A stretch of 11,006 bases of DNA from Nitrospirales bacterium (GCA_021604265.1 BQIY01000035.1:1-11006); one strand, 5' to 3'. Shown: positions 1 through 7,186, counted from the first letter of the stretch. Notes: generated from the sequence alone by a model not told the origin. A program made the numbers and translations.

Positions 1-420
1 TGGGTCTTGTGATGACGAAGGGCCAGTTCGTTCTTTCTTGATTGCGGAGATAGCGGAAGCGGGTTTAATGATGAAATCTCCACTTTCGATGGTAATGTGT
101 GAGACATGCCCGTTAAAGAGTTGAGAAAGGTGGTATGCAAATTCGATGTTCTTGAAGGCGCCTTGGTAGGTTTCTTCAGCGATATCTCTTTCAAATGTGA
201 ACCTGTGGATAGTCAGCGCCTGAGTTGTCGGATATCCGAGTTGAATTGAGACGTGCTTGAACCCTTGTTGTTTCAAGCCTTCTGTGAGCGCGGTGGCGGC
301 AATCCATGGGAAACAGCCGTATGCGGCGACGGGGAGTATCGCAAGTCCCAGCAGCCACCACCAGAGTCTTCGTCGTTGGATTGTCGTCACAGCCTCGTGT
401 TTGTCAGAAAGGGTGGACAT
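1..420 (-). CDS. AsmA/YdbH-like membrane-anchored protein, N-terminal part (cut by window edge)
   Basis: An open frame of 140 codons runs leftward from an ATG at 418-420 off the left edge, so only the N-terminus is seen. Residues 1-18 are polar and basic (ending RRR), and about 19-41 form a single hydrophobic membrane segment starting WWWLLGLAILPVAAYG. After it come alternating short strands such as VSIQLGYP, LTIHRFTF, IEFAY and ITIESGDFIIKP. A single N-terminal anchor followed by such repeating beta strands is typical of AsmA-like and YdbH/TamB-type proteins, which in E. coli help move phospholipid between inner and outer membrane. An in-frame stop lies about 20 bases upstream of this ATG, which supports the start, although the ribosome binding site is weak. 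It is divergent from glnS. Coding status is fairly sure. The family call rests on pattern recognition of one end of the protein. Confidence 0.72.
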   Translation of the reverse strand, partial: MSTLSDKHEAVTTIQRRRLWWWLLGLAILPVAAYGCFPWIAATALTEGLKQQGFKHVSIQLGYPTTQALTIHRFTFERDIAEETYQGAFKNIEFAYHLSQLFNGHVSHITIESGDFIIKPASAISAIKKERTGPSSSQDP

Positions 421-536
421 TTCTTGATTGGAGTTTCTGCATCAAGATTAAATACGGTACTATGGCTGAATTACAGGACGGCGTATGAAGCCGTCAAGGT
501 TTGAGAGATACAATTGGTTCTCAGAAAAGGAGTAAT
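421..536. promoter_or_regulatory. Divergent intergenic region with inverted repeat at 477-495
   Basis: These 116 bases separate the divergent YdbH-like gene and glnS, so promoters for both should lie here. No convincing sigma-70 box pair stands out: TTGATT at 424-429 has only a poor -10 partner, and on the minus strand TTGACG near 496-501 likewise lacks a good -10. A perfect 6-bp GC-rich dyad, GACGGC (477-482) and GCCGTC (490-495) around a 7-base loop, sits in the probable glnS leader and could be an operator or a leader hairpin. Upstream of glnS an AGGAG ribosome binding site at 528-532 lies 4 bases before the ATG at 537. It fixes that start in preference to a longer reading from the GTG-type codons further up. 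Confidence 0.45.
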
Positions 537-2228
537 ATGACTGCGGACAGTTCTTCAAGATCCCAAGACTTTATTCGTACCATGATTGCGCAAGATGTCC
601 AGGAGGGAAAACATAAGGGACATGTCCATACTCGATTTCCTCCCGAACCCAATGGCCATCTTCATATCGGTCATGCCAAATCGATCTGTTTGAATTTTGG
701 TGTGGCGGACGAACAGCAAGGGCTTTGTAATCTCCGGTTCGATGATACCAATCCCAGCAAGGAACATGTCGACTACGCCACGTCCATTCAAGAAGATATT
801 AGATGGTTGGGGTTTGACTGGGACGATCGGCTCTATCACGCCTCTGACTATTTTGACCGTCTCTATCAATTGGCCATCAAGCTTATTCAGGATGGGAATG
901 CCTATGTGGATAGTTTATCGGCGGACGAGATTCGCGCAAATCGTGGCACCTTAACAGAGCCCGGGATCGACAGCCCTCATCGAATCCGCTCCATTGAAGA
1001 GAACTGTGATCTCTTTGCACGAATGCGTGCAGGAGAGTTTGAAGATGGGGCGCATGTGCTTCGAGCCAAAATTGATATGGCCTCTCCGAATATCAATCTT
1101 CGGGACCCGACGCTCTATCGTATTCGACGTGTTCCTCATTATCGGGCTGGCAGTTCGTGGAGCGTCTATCCAACGTATGACTTTGCTCATCCGCTCTCGG
1201 ACTCACTGGAAGGCATTACCCATTCATTGTGTACCCTAGAGTTTCAGGATCATCGTCCGCTCTATGATTGGGTGCTGAAATCTTGTGAGGTTTCCTGTGT
1301 CTCCCGGCAAATTGAATTTGCCCGATTGAATCTCAGCTATACGGTAATGAGTAAGCGCAAGTTGCTGCAGTTAGTCGAAGGTGGTCATGTGGCCGGATGG
1401 GACGATCCCCGTTTGCCGACGATCAAAGGCTTGCGTCGCCGAGGCTATACACCGGAATCTATTCGAAGTTTTTGCGACAACATTGGAGTGGCCAAACGGG
1501 ATGGGACGATTGAAATGCCTGCGTTGGAACATGCCATACGTGAAGATTTGAATCGGCGGGCCCTTCGCGTGATGGCCGTGTTACATCCGTTGAAGGTGAT
1601 CATTGATAACTTTCCAGAAGGTCAGGTGGAAGACATGAGTGCCGTGAACAATCCGGAAGATGCCGCTGCAGGGTCACGAACCGTTCCCTTTTCACGTGAA
1701 CTCTATATCGAGCAGGATGACTTTCGGGAAGATCCGCCGAAAAAGTTTTTTCGTATGACCCCCGGGCAAGAGGTTCGTCTCCGATACGCCTATATCGTTC
1801 GATGCGAACGTGTCGTGAAAGATGATCAGACCGGAGAGGTGCTTGAAGTGCATTGTACCTACGATCCGGAAACCCGAAGCGGCATGTCGCAAGCCGGTCG
1901 AAAAGTGAAAGGCACACTTCATTGGGTTTCCGCTGCGCATGCGGTGCCTGCAGAAGTCCGGCTCTATGAACCGTTGTTTACGCAAGCCAATCCTGCTGAT
2001 GAGAAGCATGAAGCTGATTTTCGTTCATCCCTCAATCCTGACTCGTTGCACATCTTGAGCAATTGCCAAGTCGAACCGAGTCTTGCCGGTGCCAAGCCTG
2101 GATCTCAGTACCAATTTGAGCGGCAAGGATATTTTTGTGTGGACCCTGATACCACGCAAGACCAGCTCGTGTTCAACCGGACCGTTGCCTTACGTGACTC
2201 CTGGGCTAAAATTGAACAGAAGCGGTAA
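537..2228 (+). CDS. glnS: Glutaminyl-tRNA synthetase (GlnRS)
   Basis: Class I aminoacyl-tRNA synthetase that charges tRNA-Gln with glutamine at the expense of ATP, in the cytoplasm. At 563 residues it is close to the E. coli enzyme (about 554). The HIGH signature is at residues 43-46 within [15 protein letters not shown], and the KMSKS-type loop is VMSKR at 270-274. RFDDTN places D69 where E. coli Asp66 reads the amino acid, and YPTYDF places Y214 where E. coli Tyr211 does. Further conserved stretches are [18 protein letters not shown] [20 protein letters not shown], and in the C-terminal anticodon-binding beta barrels [16 protein letters not shown] and [13 protein letters not shown]. No domain is missing. 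A strong AGGAG site supports the ATG at 537; an in-frame start 12 codons upstream is less likely. Its presence implies direct glutaminylation rather than sole reliance on the Glu-tRNA amidotransferase route. Confidence 0.98.
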   Translation: MTADSSSRSQDFIRTMIAQDVQEGKHKGHVHTRFPPEPNGHLHIGHAKSICLNFGVADEQQGLCNLRFDDTNPSKEHVDYATSIQEDIRWLGFDWDDRLYHASDYFDRLYQLAIKLIQDGNAYVDSLSADEIRANRGTLTEPGIDSPHRIRSIEENCDLFARMRAGEFEDGAHVLRAKIDMASPNINLRDPTLYRIRRVPHYRAGSSWSVYPTYDFAHPLSDSLEGITHSLCTLEFQDHRPLYDWVLKSCEVSCVSRQIEFARLNLSYTVMSKRKLLQLVEGGHVAGWDDPRLPTIKGLRRRGYTPESIRSFCDNIGVAKRDGTIEMPALEHAIREDLNRRALRVMAVLHPLKVIIDNFPEGQVEDMSAVNNPEDAAAGSRTVPFSRELYIEQDDFREDPPKKFFRMTPGQEVRLRYAYIVRCERVVKDDQTGEVLEVHCTYDPETRSGMSQAGRKVKGTLHWVSAAHAVPAEVRLYEPLFTQANPADEKHEADFRSSLNPDSLHILSNCQVEPSLAGAKPGSQYQFERQGYFCVDPDTTQDQLVFNRTVALRDSWAKIEQKR

Positions 2229-2486
2229 GCAACGGTAAGTGAGAGAGACAGATTATTTGGATTCGAGACAACACGCCATCTGGGGATTCGCGAGAAGTTG
2301 TGCAAAGTTTGATGGGGCATCCGGCTTAACACGATGTGAAATGATGTCCTGGGACGCTGCGGGAAAGCATTGATAGAAAGGGGAGGGATTGTGGTTTTTT
2401 CTGTGGTGTGTCAAGATTTGTTGGTCGAGAAATCAGGAATGCAGCCTATCATCTGAGATGTCACTCACATAGAGAAAGGTAAGTTC

Positions 2487-3140
2487 ATGAAGCCATGTTT
2501 TTCTCAACGAGCAATCATTGGGGTATGCGGAGCCATCAGTCTCTGTCTCGTGTTTACGAGCGTCGGGTATGGGGGAGATGCTTCTCAGCAAAAAATGGCA
2601 CAGCCTGAGGCCATGGATTCTGCGATGGAGACGATGATGGCCAAATGGCAGGCGTATGCGTCTCCAGGTGACAATCATGAAGTGTTAAATCCGTTGGTGG
2701 GCACTTGGAGTCATGTGGTGAAGTGGTGGATGAAGCCCGGCAGTGTTCCAGAGGTCTCAAAGGGGACGAGTGAAACCAAGTGGCTGATGGGTGGCCGTTA
2801 TCTTCAGCATAGTTCAAAAGGTCTATCGATGGGACAGCCGTTTGACGGGCTGGGGTTTACAGGGTTTGATAACAAAAAACGAAAATATCAAACCGTGTGG
2901 ATGGACAATATGGGAACAGGCATGATGACCGGCGAAGGGACCTATGACCACAGCCAGAAGACGCTCACCGACCAGGGATTGTATACGGATGCCCTGATGG
3001 GGCAGCGGGCCTACCGCGGGGTCATTACGTTTGTTGATGAAAATCATCATCGATATGAGATGTTCAGCTTAGACCAAAATGGGCAAGAATATCGTATGAT
3101 GGAAATTGTCTATACCCGTACTAATGAAGTAGAAAAATAA
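2487..3140 (+). CDS. Secreted DUF1579 family protein
   Basis: A 217-residue protein with a Sec-type signal peptide: basic start (MKPCFSQR), hydrophobic stretch about 9-26, and probable cleavage around residues 27-31 near SVGYGGDA. The mature part shows the DUF1579 (PF07617) layout: a Met-rich helix (DSAMETMMAKW), an ASPGDNHEVLNPLVGTW entry motif, WLMGGRYL, then GLGFTGFDNKKRKYQTVWMDNMGTG. A series of beta strands ends in FSLDQNGQEYRMMEIVYTR. The family has no settled biochemical function; the strand pattern suggests a small beta-barrel or lipocalin-like fold, and export points to a periplasmic role. The ribosome binding site AGAAAGG (2473-2479) lies 7 bases before the ATG. It stands alone, 258 bases after glnS and 471 bases before the next confident gene, so it probably has its own promoter. 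Confidence 0.92.
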   Translation: MKPCFSQRAIIGVCGAISLCLVFTSVGYGGDASQQKMAQPEAMDSAMETMMAKWQAYASPGDNHEVLNPLVGTWSHVVKWWMKPGSVPEVSKGTSETKWLMGGRYLQHSSKGLSMGQPFDGLGFTGFDNKKRKYQTVWMDNMGTGMMTGEGTYDHSQKTLTDQGLYTDALMGQRAYRGVITFVDENHHRYEMFSLDQNGQEYRMMEIVYTRTNEVEK

Positions 3141-3378
3141 TATAGATGTTGGTGAATGCCGAGTCTGCCAAGATTGAAAATTCTAGTTAGTCTATTGATG
3201 CATACTTGACGTGAGTGTTTCGTCCTGAGAATCCTCTTAATTTCCTGTAATTTTTACTTGTCGACACAACGTGGTGTTTCCTTCTTCCTTCCTTGTCCAA
3301 TAAGTGGCTAAACACGTTGCCATAGCTCCAGACGCTTTGAATCCCCAACATGTACTCGGAATAATCGTCCTGTCATAT

Positions 3379-3398
3379 TTTTGACCAGACTGTCAAAA
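3379..3398. promoter_or_regulatory. Perfect 7-bp inverted repeat TTTTGAC/GTCAAAA
   Basis: TTTTGAC (3379-3385) and GTCAAAA (3392-3398) are perfectly complementary around the 6-base spacer CAGACT. It lies between the DUF1579 gene and the small gene at 3612. It is mainly A/T, has no U-tract after it, and looks more like a regulator-binding dyad than a terminator. No regulator can be named. Confidence 0.3.
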
Positions 3399-3404
3399 TC
3401 CAAA

Positions 3405-3435
3405 TAGATACAGGGATTATCTTTCTAGATACAGG
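3405..3435. repeat. Direct repeat TAGATACAGG x2, 21-bp period
   Basis: The 10-mer TAGATACAGG occurs at 3405-3414 and again at 3426-3435, with starts 21 bases apart. That is two turns of B-DNA, so both copies would face the same side of the helix. It sits 6 bases downstream of the 7-bp inverted repeat at 3379-3398 and upstream of the small genes at 3512 and 3612. Tandem regulator half-sites are possible. A 10-mer repeated once in a region of this size could also be chance. Confidence 0.3.
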
Positions 3436-3495
3436 CAGTAGAACGGAAGACGTCTATGGGGTGTCTCGGTCTGTTTGAGTGAAAGACATTGATTT

Positions 3496-3512
3496 TGAAG
3501 GAAAAACCTTCA
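3496..3512 (+). promoter_or_regulatory. Hairpin covering a Shine-Dalgarno-like sequence
   Basis: TGAAGG (3496-3501), loop AAAAA and CCTTCA (3507-3512) form a perfect 6-bp stem. The 5' arm contains GAAGGA, a plausible ribosome binding site 9 bases ahead of an ATG at 3512-3514, whose A is the last base of the stem. If transcribed, the hairpin would hide the site. It could alternatively be a weak terminator, but the following bases (TGGTCTTTT) are a poor U-tract. Confidence 0.3.
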
Positions 3513-3634
3513 TGGTCTTTTGCGCTCTCGTGAACTATCCCGATGGCATTGTGCTTGCTCTCTTAGAGAAGAAATGTGAATTCAATCACTATTTCAAGAG
3601 AGGATGTTCCAATGCGAAATTTACTTGTCCCTAA
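3512..3634 (+). CDS. Possible 40-residue ORF upstream of and overlapping the 3612 gene
   Basis: Short open frame from ATG 3512 to TAA at 3632-3634. The same frame is open from a GTG at 3479, which would add KDIDFEGKTF-type residues. The product begins MVFCALVNYPDGIVLALLEKK and ends in a Cys-containing tail (GCSNAKFTCP). The first part has plausible strand-turn-strand or helix character, and a GAAGGA site precedes the ATG. It overlaps the start of the next gene by 23 bases in another frame, an arrangement seen with translational coupling. No family is recognised. It could equally be a gene remnant or a chance frame, so confidence is low. Confidence 0.25.
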   Translation: MVFCALVNYPDGIVLALLEKKCEFNHYFKRGCSNAKFTCP

Positions 3635-3851
3635 GAATACGGAAACGTCATTAGCCAGCCAAATGGGTGTCCATACTCTAGACAACACCGCTCGTCTCCT
3701 TGGGCTGGCCCAAGGACTCGACCGAAAGCAGCGGTATGAGAAAATGGTGGAAAGCATTTATGGCGAACCTGAGGCCGCCAACCGTCTGTTATTGAAGACG
3801 TTGTGTCTCTTAGCGCTTGATGAGCCACACGTGGAGTATGCTGAAAATTAA
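3612..3851 (+). CDS. Small hypothetical protein, 79 residues
   Basis: No family is recognised. From the ATG at 3612 the product is soluble and has no membrane segment or signal peptide. It has an extended N-terminus (MRNLLVPKNTETSLASQ) followed by segments that look helical: TLDNTARLLGLAQGLDRKQRYEKMVESIYG, then EAANRLLLKTLCLLALDE. This suggests a small helical bundle or an adaptor-type protein. An AGAGAGG-like site around 3596-3603 lies 8 bases before the ATG, so this start is preferred over an in-frame GTG at 3576 that lacks a site. The distance to the next gene is about 450 bases, so it is probably expressed alone or with the short overlapping ORF before it. The amphipathic, codon-regular composition supports a real gene. 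Confidence 0.65.
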   Translation: MRNLLVPKNTETSLASQMGVHTLDNTARLLGLAQGLDRKQRYEKMVESIYGEPEAANRLLLKTLCLLALDEPHVEYAEN

Positions 3852-4302
3852 AGCATGATGAAATGTCGTGAACCCTTTTCCGATCGCTATTTCAAATAGA
3901 TTCCACTGTTTGAAGTCGATCATGACGCTGGGTGAACTTGGACTTCTGTCATTGAGAGATCAAGAGGCCTTCGCCATATTCTTTGTTATGCGGAAAATGT
4001 GTTGAGCGATCCGTTCTGAAAGCTATCGTGTTAATCGTTCTGTCATGAGCCGTACTTTGTCGAATGACGCACTCGTTGTCGATTCGCTTCTTCCTTCTCA
4101 TTGTGTTTGAAATTGTGTAACTGAGAAGGGCTTGCTCATACTCACCTCTTTCGTTTCTAGATTTTTTTAAAAATAACCGATACATGAAGTGGGACAGTCT
4201 GCCCATGTCCGTATTGCTCCGTTCAATCAATGAGCGGAGCTATAGCTATTTGTAGATAACTGACGATGTTTGAGGCATATGGCTCTACGTTAGACGATAA
4301 AA
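3852..4302. other. Intergenic stretch of about 450 bases
   Basis: No gene was recognised here. A 93-codon minus-strand frame (3949-4230) begins with TTG inside a hairpin and has low-complexity content, so it is not accepted. The stretch holds an A/T-rich run near 4164-4176 and the strong stem-loop at 4216-4240, followed by a short palindrome. It probably carries the promoter and leader of the lipoprotein gene at 4303. Confidence 0.5.
4216..4240. promoter_or_regulatory. Strong stem-loop in the leader of the lipoprotein gene
   Basis: GCTCCG T TCA (4216-4225) pairs with TGA G CGGAGC (4231-4240). This gives ten consecutive pairs including one G-U, with a 5-base loop ATCAA. Its end overlaps the 10-base palindrome AGCTATAGCT (4238-4247). 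Neither strand has a U-tract next to it, so it is not a standard terminator. It lies 62 bases ahead of the lipoprotein ATG and could be a leader structure or an operator. Confidence 0.4.
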
Positions 4303-6120
4303 ATGTGTGTGAACGCGAAATTGTGCCAAAGATGCCTCTTCTTGATTATTTGGTCTACGATTTTGCTTGGGGGGTGCGTTGAACACAGTGAACGTTGGAC
4401 TGCCCAGGGAACGACCAAACTTGAACATGGTGCCTTCCATTCTCTAGATACCAGCGTCCCTATCGCCAAAAACTCTCATTTGTTGAGTTTAAGAGAGGAA
4501 AAAGGGGAGCGCCCTGAGATTTCTGACGATATACCGCCTGTTGTGAAAGACGCTACAGCGATGGAGTATTCAGATATTCAAATATTAGAACAAGATAGTG
4601 GACAGCTTTTAGGATTGGTTAGGCCGGAACTGCCCAATACTATGAGAGGAGACTTAGACGCTCTTGTCACGGTTGGTCCTCAAATGCCGAACGTGCTCGT
4701 AAAGGACGAACCGTTATCAGCTCTTTGGGGGAATGGAGAGACTCAACAGACGGAGATTTCTGAATGGTATGAGATTTCTCAGGTGCCGTTCCCCGGCATT
4801 GAGGCGATAGCCGTACCGGGTTATTCGAGTGAGAAAGAAGTCGCAGACGCTCCTCCGGAACTGAGGACAGAGCAAGGCGATGAGTTGGTGGATAAGGTAA
4901 AGAACGGCCCTATCGTCTCTAGCGATGATGTTTCTGTGATACAGGAACATCCAGAGATTCATGAGGAAGACAAACCGTCTCTTCCTACAATCACAGCGAA
5001 GACAGTGAACGATGTGCAAGAAACAACAAATGAAACAATCACCCAAATACCATTGCCGAGTTTGTCTGTCCCGACAGTGCCTGATGACCGCTTGAAGCCT
5101 ATCGGTGCTCTGCAGGAGAAAATGTTTGACCAAGGTCCGGATTTAGTAAAAGAGCCTAGCGCTAGGAAGCCTCGCTCTGCTCCAAATGAAATAATGACGG
5201 AAGACGTTGTGGTGCAGAAGAAATCGTCACTGGATCGTCGCGAAAAAACAGGACGCTTGCATTCAGATGAAGACAAAACCTTAGCAAGGTTCGCTGTCGC
5301 TGATAAAGGAAAGCCTTCGACCGCAGAGAATGGGGCAAGAACGTCGAACACCATATCGAAGTTGGTACTGAGGAAAGAGCCTTCAGAGTCTCAAGTAAAA
5401 AAAAATCGTGTTCCTGTAGAAACTGAGAGCATGTTAGCTGAGGAACATAAGCATGGAGTGAACGAACAATCTAAGGAAAAGAATGATAGGGTATCCAGTG
5501 TTCTTGTTGAGAAGGAGCCCGGGCATGCCCTGACTGAAAATCCTCTTCCCGGCCGGAGTAAGCCCTCAACATTTGTGAACGGGACGGATCCGTCCGGCCG
5601 TAAAAAACGTAACACCATGGCGCTTGCTCCAGACCAACGCTATCAGGTCTGTTCTCAAGGCCATGCCTCAGTGACGCGATATCAACAGCAACTTACGGAA
5701 TTTTCTCGATTGATTCAAATCTTTTTGCGTACCGATCACACAACACATGATAGTCGAGAATTGCATAATTGTTATCGCCAGCGCGCCTCTCTCTATTTTC
5801 AGCTCAACGACCCCACTCAAGCGATTTCAGATATTAATAGAGTTCTTCAGGTATCACAGCCAGGAAACCTCCAACGGCCGAACGACCTTTTTTTTCGAGG
5901 ACGGGTGCATGCAAGTATGAATGCCTCTCAACGCGTGATTCATGATGTGTCTGAGGCTTTACAGTTAGGTTTGGCTGGAACAAGAAAAGCTCATGCCTAT
6001 TTCCTCCGTGGATTGTCATATTTTCGACTTCAGCAATTCGATGCAGGACTCAAAGATTTGAGCCTGAGTTGTCAAGATGATTTTCCTGAAGCCTGTGCAT
6101 TGTTAGAGAAAATAATGTGA
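4303..6120 (+). CDS. Lipoprotein with long charged linker and C-terminal TPR-like repeats
   Basis: A 605-residue protein. Residues 1-24 form a lipoprotein signal (MCVNAKLCQRCLFLIIWSTI then LLGGC), and the lipobox puts the lipidated cysteine at C25. About 30-450 is compositionally simple and rich in Glu, Lys, Ser, Thr and Pro, with short repeated themes such as VKEP, RKEPSES and KNRV. It looks disordered and could span the periplasm or cell wall. About 464-605 is structured. Three TPR/Sel1-like helix pairs are visible: CYRQRASLYFQLNDPTQAIS (about 489-520), FFRGRVHASMNASQRVIHDV (about 530-560) and AYFLRGLSYFRLQQFDAGLK (about 565-596). TPR units bind other proteins, so a scaffold in envelope assembly is a fair inference, but the partner is unknown. 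The ribosome binding site is poor; the ATG is chosen because the signal peptide follows at once. The family is not recognised. Confidence 0.85.
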   Translation: MCVNAKLCQRCLFLIIWSTILLGGCVEHSERWTAQGTTKLEHGAFHSLDTSVPIAKNSHLLSLREEKGERPEISDDIPPVVKDATAMEYSDIQILEQDSGQLLGLVRPELPNTMRGDLDALVTVGPQMPNVLVKDEPLSALWGNGETQQTEISEWYEISQVPFPGIEAIAVPGYSSEKEVADAPPELRTEQGDELVDKVKNGPIVSSDDVSVIQEHPEIHEEDKPSLPTITAKTVNDVQETTNETITQIPLPSLSVPTVPDDRLKPIGALQEKMFDQGPDLVKEPSARKPRSAPNEIMTEDVVVQKKSSLDRREKTGRLHSDEDKTLARFAVADKGKPSTAENGARTSNTISKLVLRKEPSESQVKKNRVPVETESMLAEEHKHGVNEQSKEKNDRVSSVLVEKEPGHALTENPLPGRSKPSTFVNGTDPSGRKKRNTMALAPDQRYQVCSQGHASVTRYQQQLTEFSRLIQIFLRTDHTTHDSRELHNCYRQRASLYFQLNDPTQAISDINRVLQVSQPGNLQRPNDLFFRGRVHASMNASQRVIHDVSEALQLGLAGTRKAHAYFLRGLSYFRLQQFDAGLKDLSLSCQDDFPEACALLEKIM

Positions 6121-6540
6121 ACGTCGGGTTTATCAGATTGTTTCGAGGTATGTCGATCCGTACATCATTTGTGAGAACTCGACCAAAAAGCAGGCGTTTC
6201 CGTCAAACCATCAGGCATTGCCATGGATGGAGAATTGGCAGTTTGATGTGAAGTGTCTTCTTTTTCCTGGTAAGGCGGTATGCGATTTTAGTATTGAGTT
6301 GTGGGGGTATATGTCAGTTCTATCGAAATATTTTTTTTAGGCCAACTCTTTATTTAGGCATAGGATATGCTTTCTTAAAGGCCTATATTGGGAATTCGTG
6401 TTTGATCCATTCTTATGTACAAATATGTGTCTGAGGTATTACAATAATAGGAAAGGCACGGACACTAACTTGTTCAAGCTGCTAGTTGATTCTTCCGACA
6501 ATGGGTATTGAACGGCTCATGAACTCAAAAGGCGAGGACA
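6121..6540. other. Intergenic stretch of about 420 bases, AT-rich in its middle
   Basis: No gene is supported; the best frame is a 33-codon Arg-rich one near 6150 with no proper ribosome binding site. A run of eight T (6331-6338) has no GC stem before it and so is not a terminator. Just after it, TAGGCC (6338-6343) and GGCCTA (6380-6385) are inverted around a small perfect hairpin GCATA-GGA-TATGC (6358-6370). The promoter of the small membrane protein at 6541 is probably here, but no clear boxes were found. Confidence 0.4.
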
Positions 6541-6669
6541 ATGCTAAGTAAAATAACCTTTGTGATGATGATGATTTTCTTGGCGTGTTTTGTGGTGATG
6601 CTTTCATGGTTCGGTTGGGTGACGGGATATTCTTGGTCACGCCGAAAAGATCAAGTTCATCACGCCTAG
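6541..6669 (+). CDS. Small single-pass membrane protein, 42 residues
   Basis: ATG at 6541 to TAG at 6667-6669. The product has a short N-terminus (MLSKIT), one hydrophobic helix of about 22 residues (FVMMMIFLACFVVMLSWFGW), then VTGYSWSRRKDQVHHA with a positive cluster. By the positive-inside rule the tail would be cytoplasmic, so the N-terminus would face outward. An AAAGGCGAGG purine-rich stretch (6529-6538) directly precedes the ATG and acts as a credible ribosome binding site. Small membrane proteins of this kind often tune larger membrane complexes, but nothing here names the partner. The reading frame stays open after the TAG for 35 codons and encodes a second hydrophobic segment (see the pseudogene entry), so this could be the front half of a broken two-helix protein. 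Confidence 0.55.
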   Translation: MLSKITFVMMMIFLACFVVMLSWFGWVTGYSWSRRKDQVHHA

Positions 6670-6777
6670 AGTATTATCTTCAAGCTCACGCTTGCTTTTC
6701 TCTCTGTGGCATTGGTTTTTGTCGCACATCTCTCAATCCTATTCATACCTCGTCTCCTTCTTCCTTTCTTGATGTAA
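6670..6777 (+). pseudogene. In-frame hydrophobic extension after an amber codon
   Basis: Directly after the TAG at 6667-6669 and in the same frame, 35 sense codons run to TAA at 6775-6777. They encode SIIFKLTLAFLSVALVFVAH then LSILFIPRLLLPFLM, which is long enough for one or two membrane passes. T dominates the second codon position in this frame, as in membrane genes. There is no ATG or ribosome binding site of its own near the beginning. It could be the back half of a two-helix protein broken by a nonsense mutation, a readthrough product, or chance in a T-rich stretch. Confidence 0.3.
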
Positions 6778-7178
6778 ATTGTTGTTCTCCCTCTGATATA
6801 CGGTCTATCAGTGACCGGTGACGTCGGGTTCAGGAAGCCATCTTGCGAGGGGTTGTCTGAATACCATTTCCTTCAATGTTTGAATCCTACCGAAGATCGG
6901 CTCATTGTCCGAAAAAACATCGAATCGTGACAAGGGTGGTCCATGGCCTGTCACCCGTATCGTGTCTTTCAAATGCTTCTGGGCAGAAAAAGTCGTTAAC
7001 CGGCAACATATTGGCGATGTGTACAGCAATGCGAAGGGATCAGCAACAGCATGGAAGTGTTAAGAATATGAAGAAATCTCCGATGAATATATGTAGATCG
7101 ATGATGTCTTTGATATTTCAGCCATGAACCATGAGATAACCACTTGCACGAAGTGGGGAAGGGTGTGAATGGTAAGTT
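6778..7178. other. Intergenic stretch of about 400 bases before the ATPase gene
   Basis: Frames here (an 83-codon one at 6876-7127 and two minus-strand ones) have no ribosome binding site and unstructured, Arg/Cys/Ser-rich products, so no gene is called. Short perfect dyads are present: CTGATA/TATCAG (6793-6811), GTGACA/TGTCAC (6927-6954) and CCACTT/AAGTGG (7140-7156). The last one sits in the leader of the ATPase gene. The promoter of that gene is probably here, although no convincing boxes were found. Confidence 0.4.
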
Positions 7179-7186
7179 ATGAGTAA
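7140..7186 (+). promoter_or_regulatory. Leader hairpin and 5-codon mini-ORF overlapping the ATPase start
   Basis: CCACTT (7140-7145), loop GCACG and AAGTGG (7151-7156) form a perfect 6-bp stem. The purine-rich GGGGAAGGG (7155-7163) begins in its 3' arm. That site is 15 bases from the ATPase ATG at 7179, too far for a good start. It is only 5 bases from an ATG at 7169, which opens the frame MVSYE and ends at TAA 7184-7186, overlapping the ATPase start. Reinitiation or coupling is possible. The ATPase ATG has only a weak GGTAAG of its own. Confidence 0.3.

Noticed and set aside
3949..4230. 93-codon minus-strand frame
   Set aside because: It begins with TTG within the 4216-4240 stem-loop, has no ribosome binding site, and its product has no recognisable domain or consistent composition.
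4717..5354. Minus-strand frames of 138 and 131 codons inside the lipoprotein gene
   Set aside because: They are antisense shadows of the charged linker. Their Cys/Arg/Phe-rich products have no domain, and the sense frame has a clear signal peptide and TPR-like end.
6327..6338. T8 run as an intrinsic terminator of the lipoprotein gene
   Set aside because: No GC-rich stem precedes it on the plus strand, and the inverted repeat after it is on the wrong side.
6121..6830. 10-mer ACGTCGGGTT at 6121-6130 and 6821-6830, exactly 700 bases apart
   Set aside because: The flanks do not match, and a shared 10-mer is expected by chance about this often in a stretch this long, so it is not evidence of attachment sites or an insertion.
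6876..7127. 83-codon plus-strand frame in the gap before the ATPase gene
   Set aside because: The ATG is preceded by a pyrimidine-rich stretch with no ribosome binding site, and the product is a patternless Ser/Arg/Lys/Met mix.
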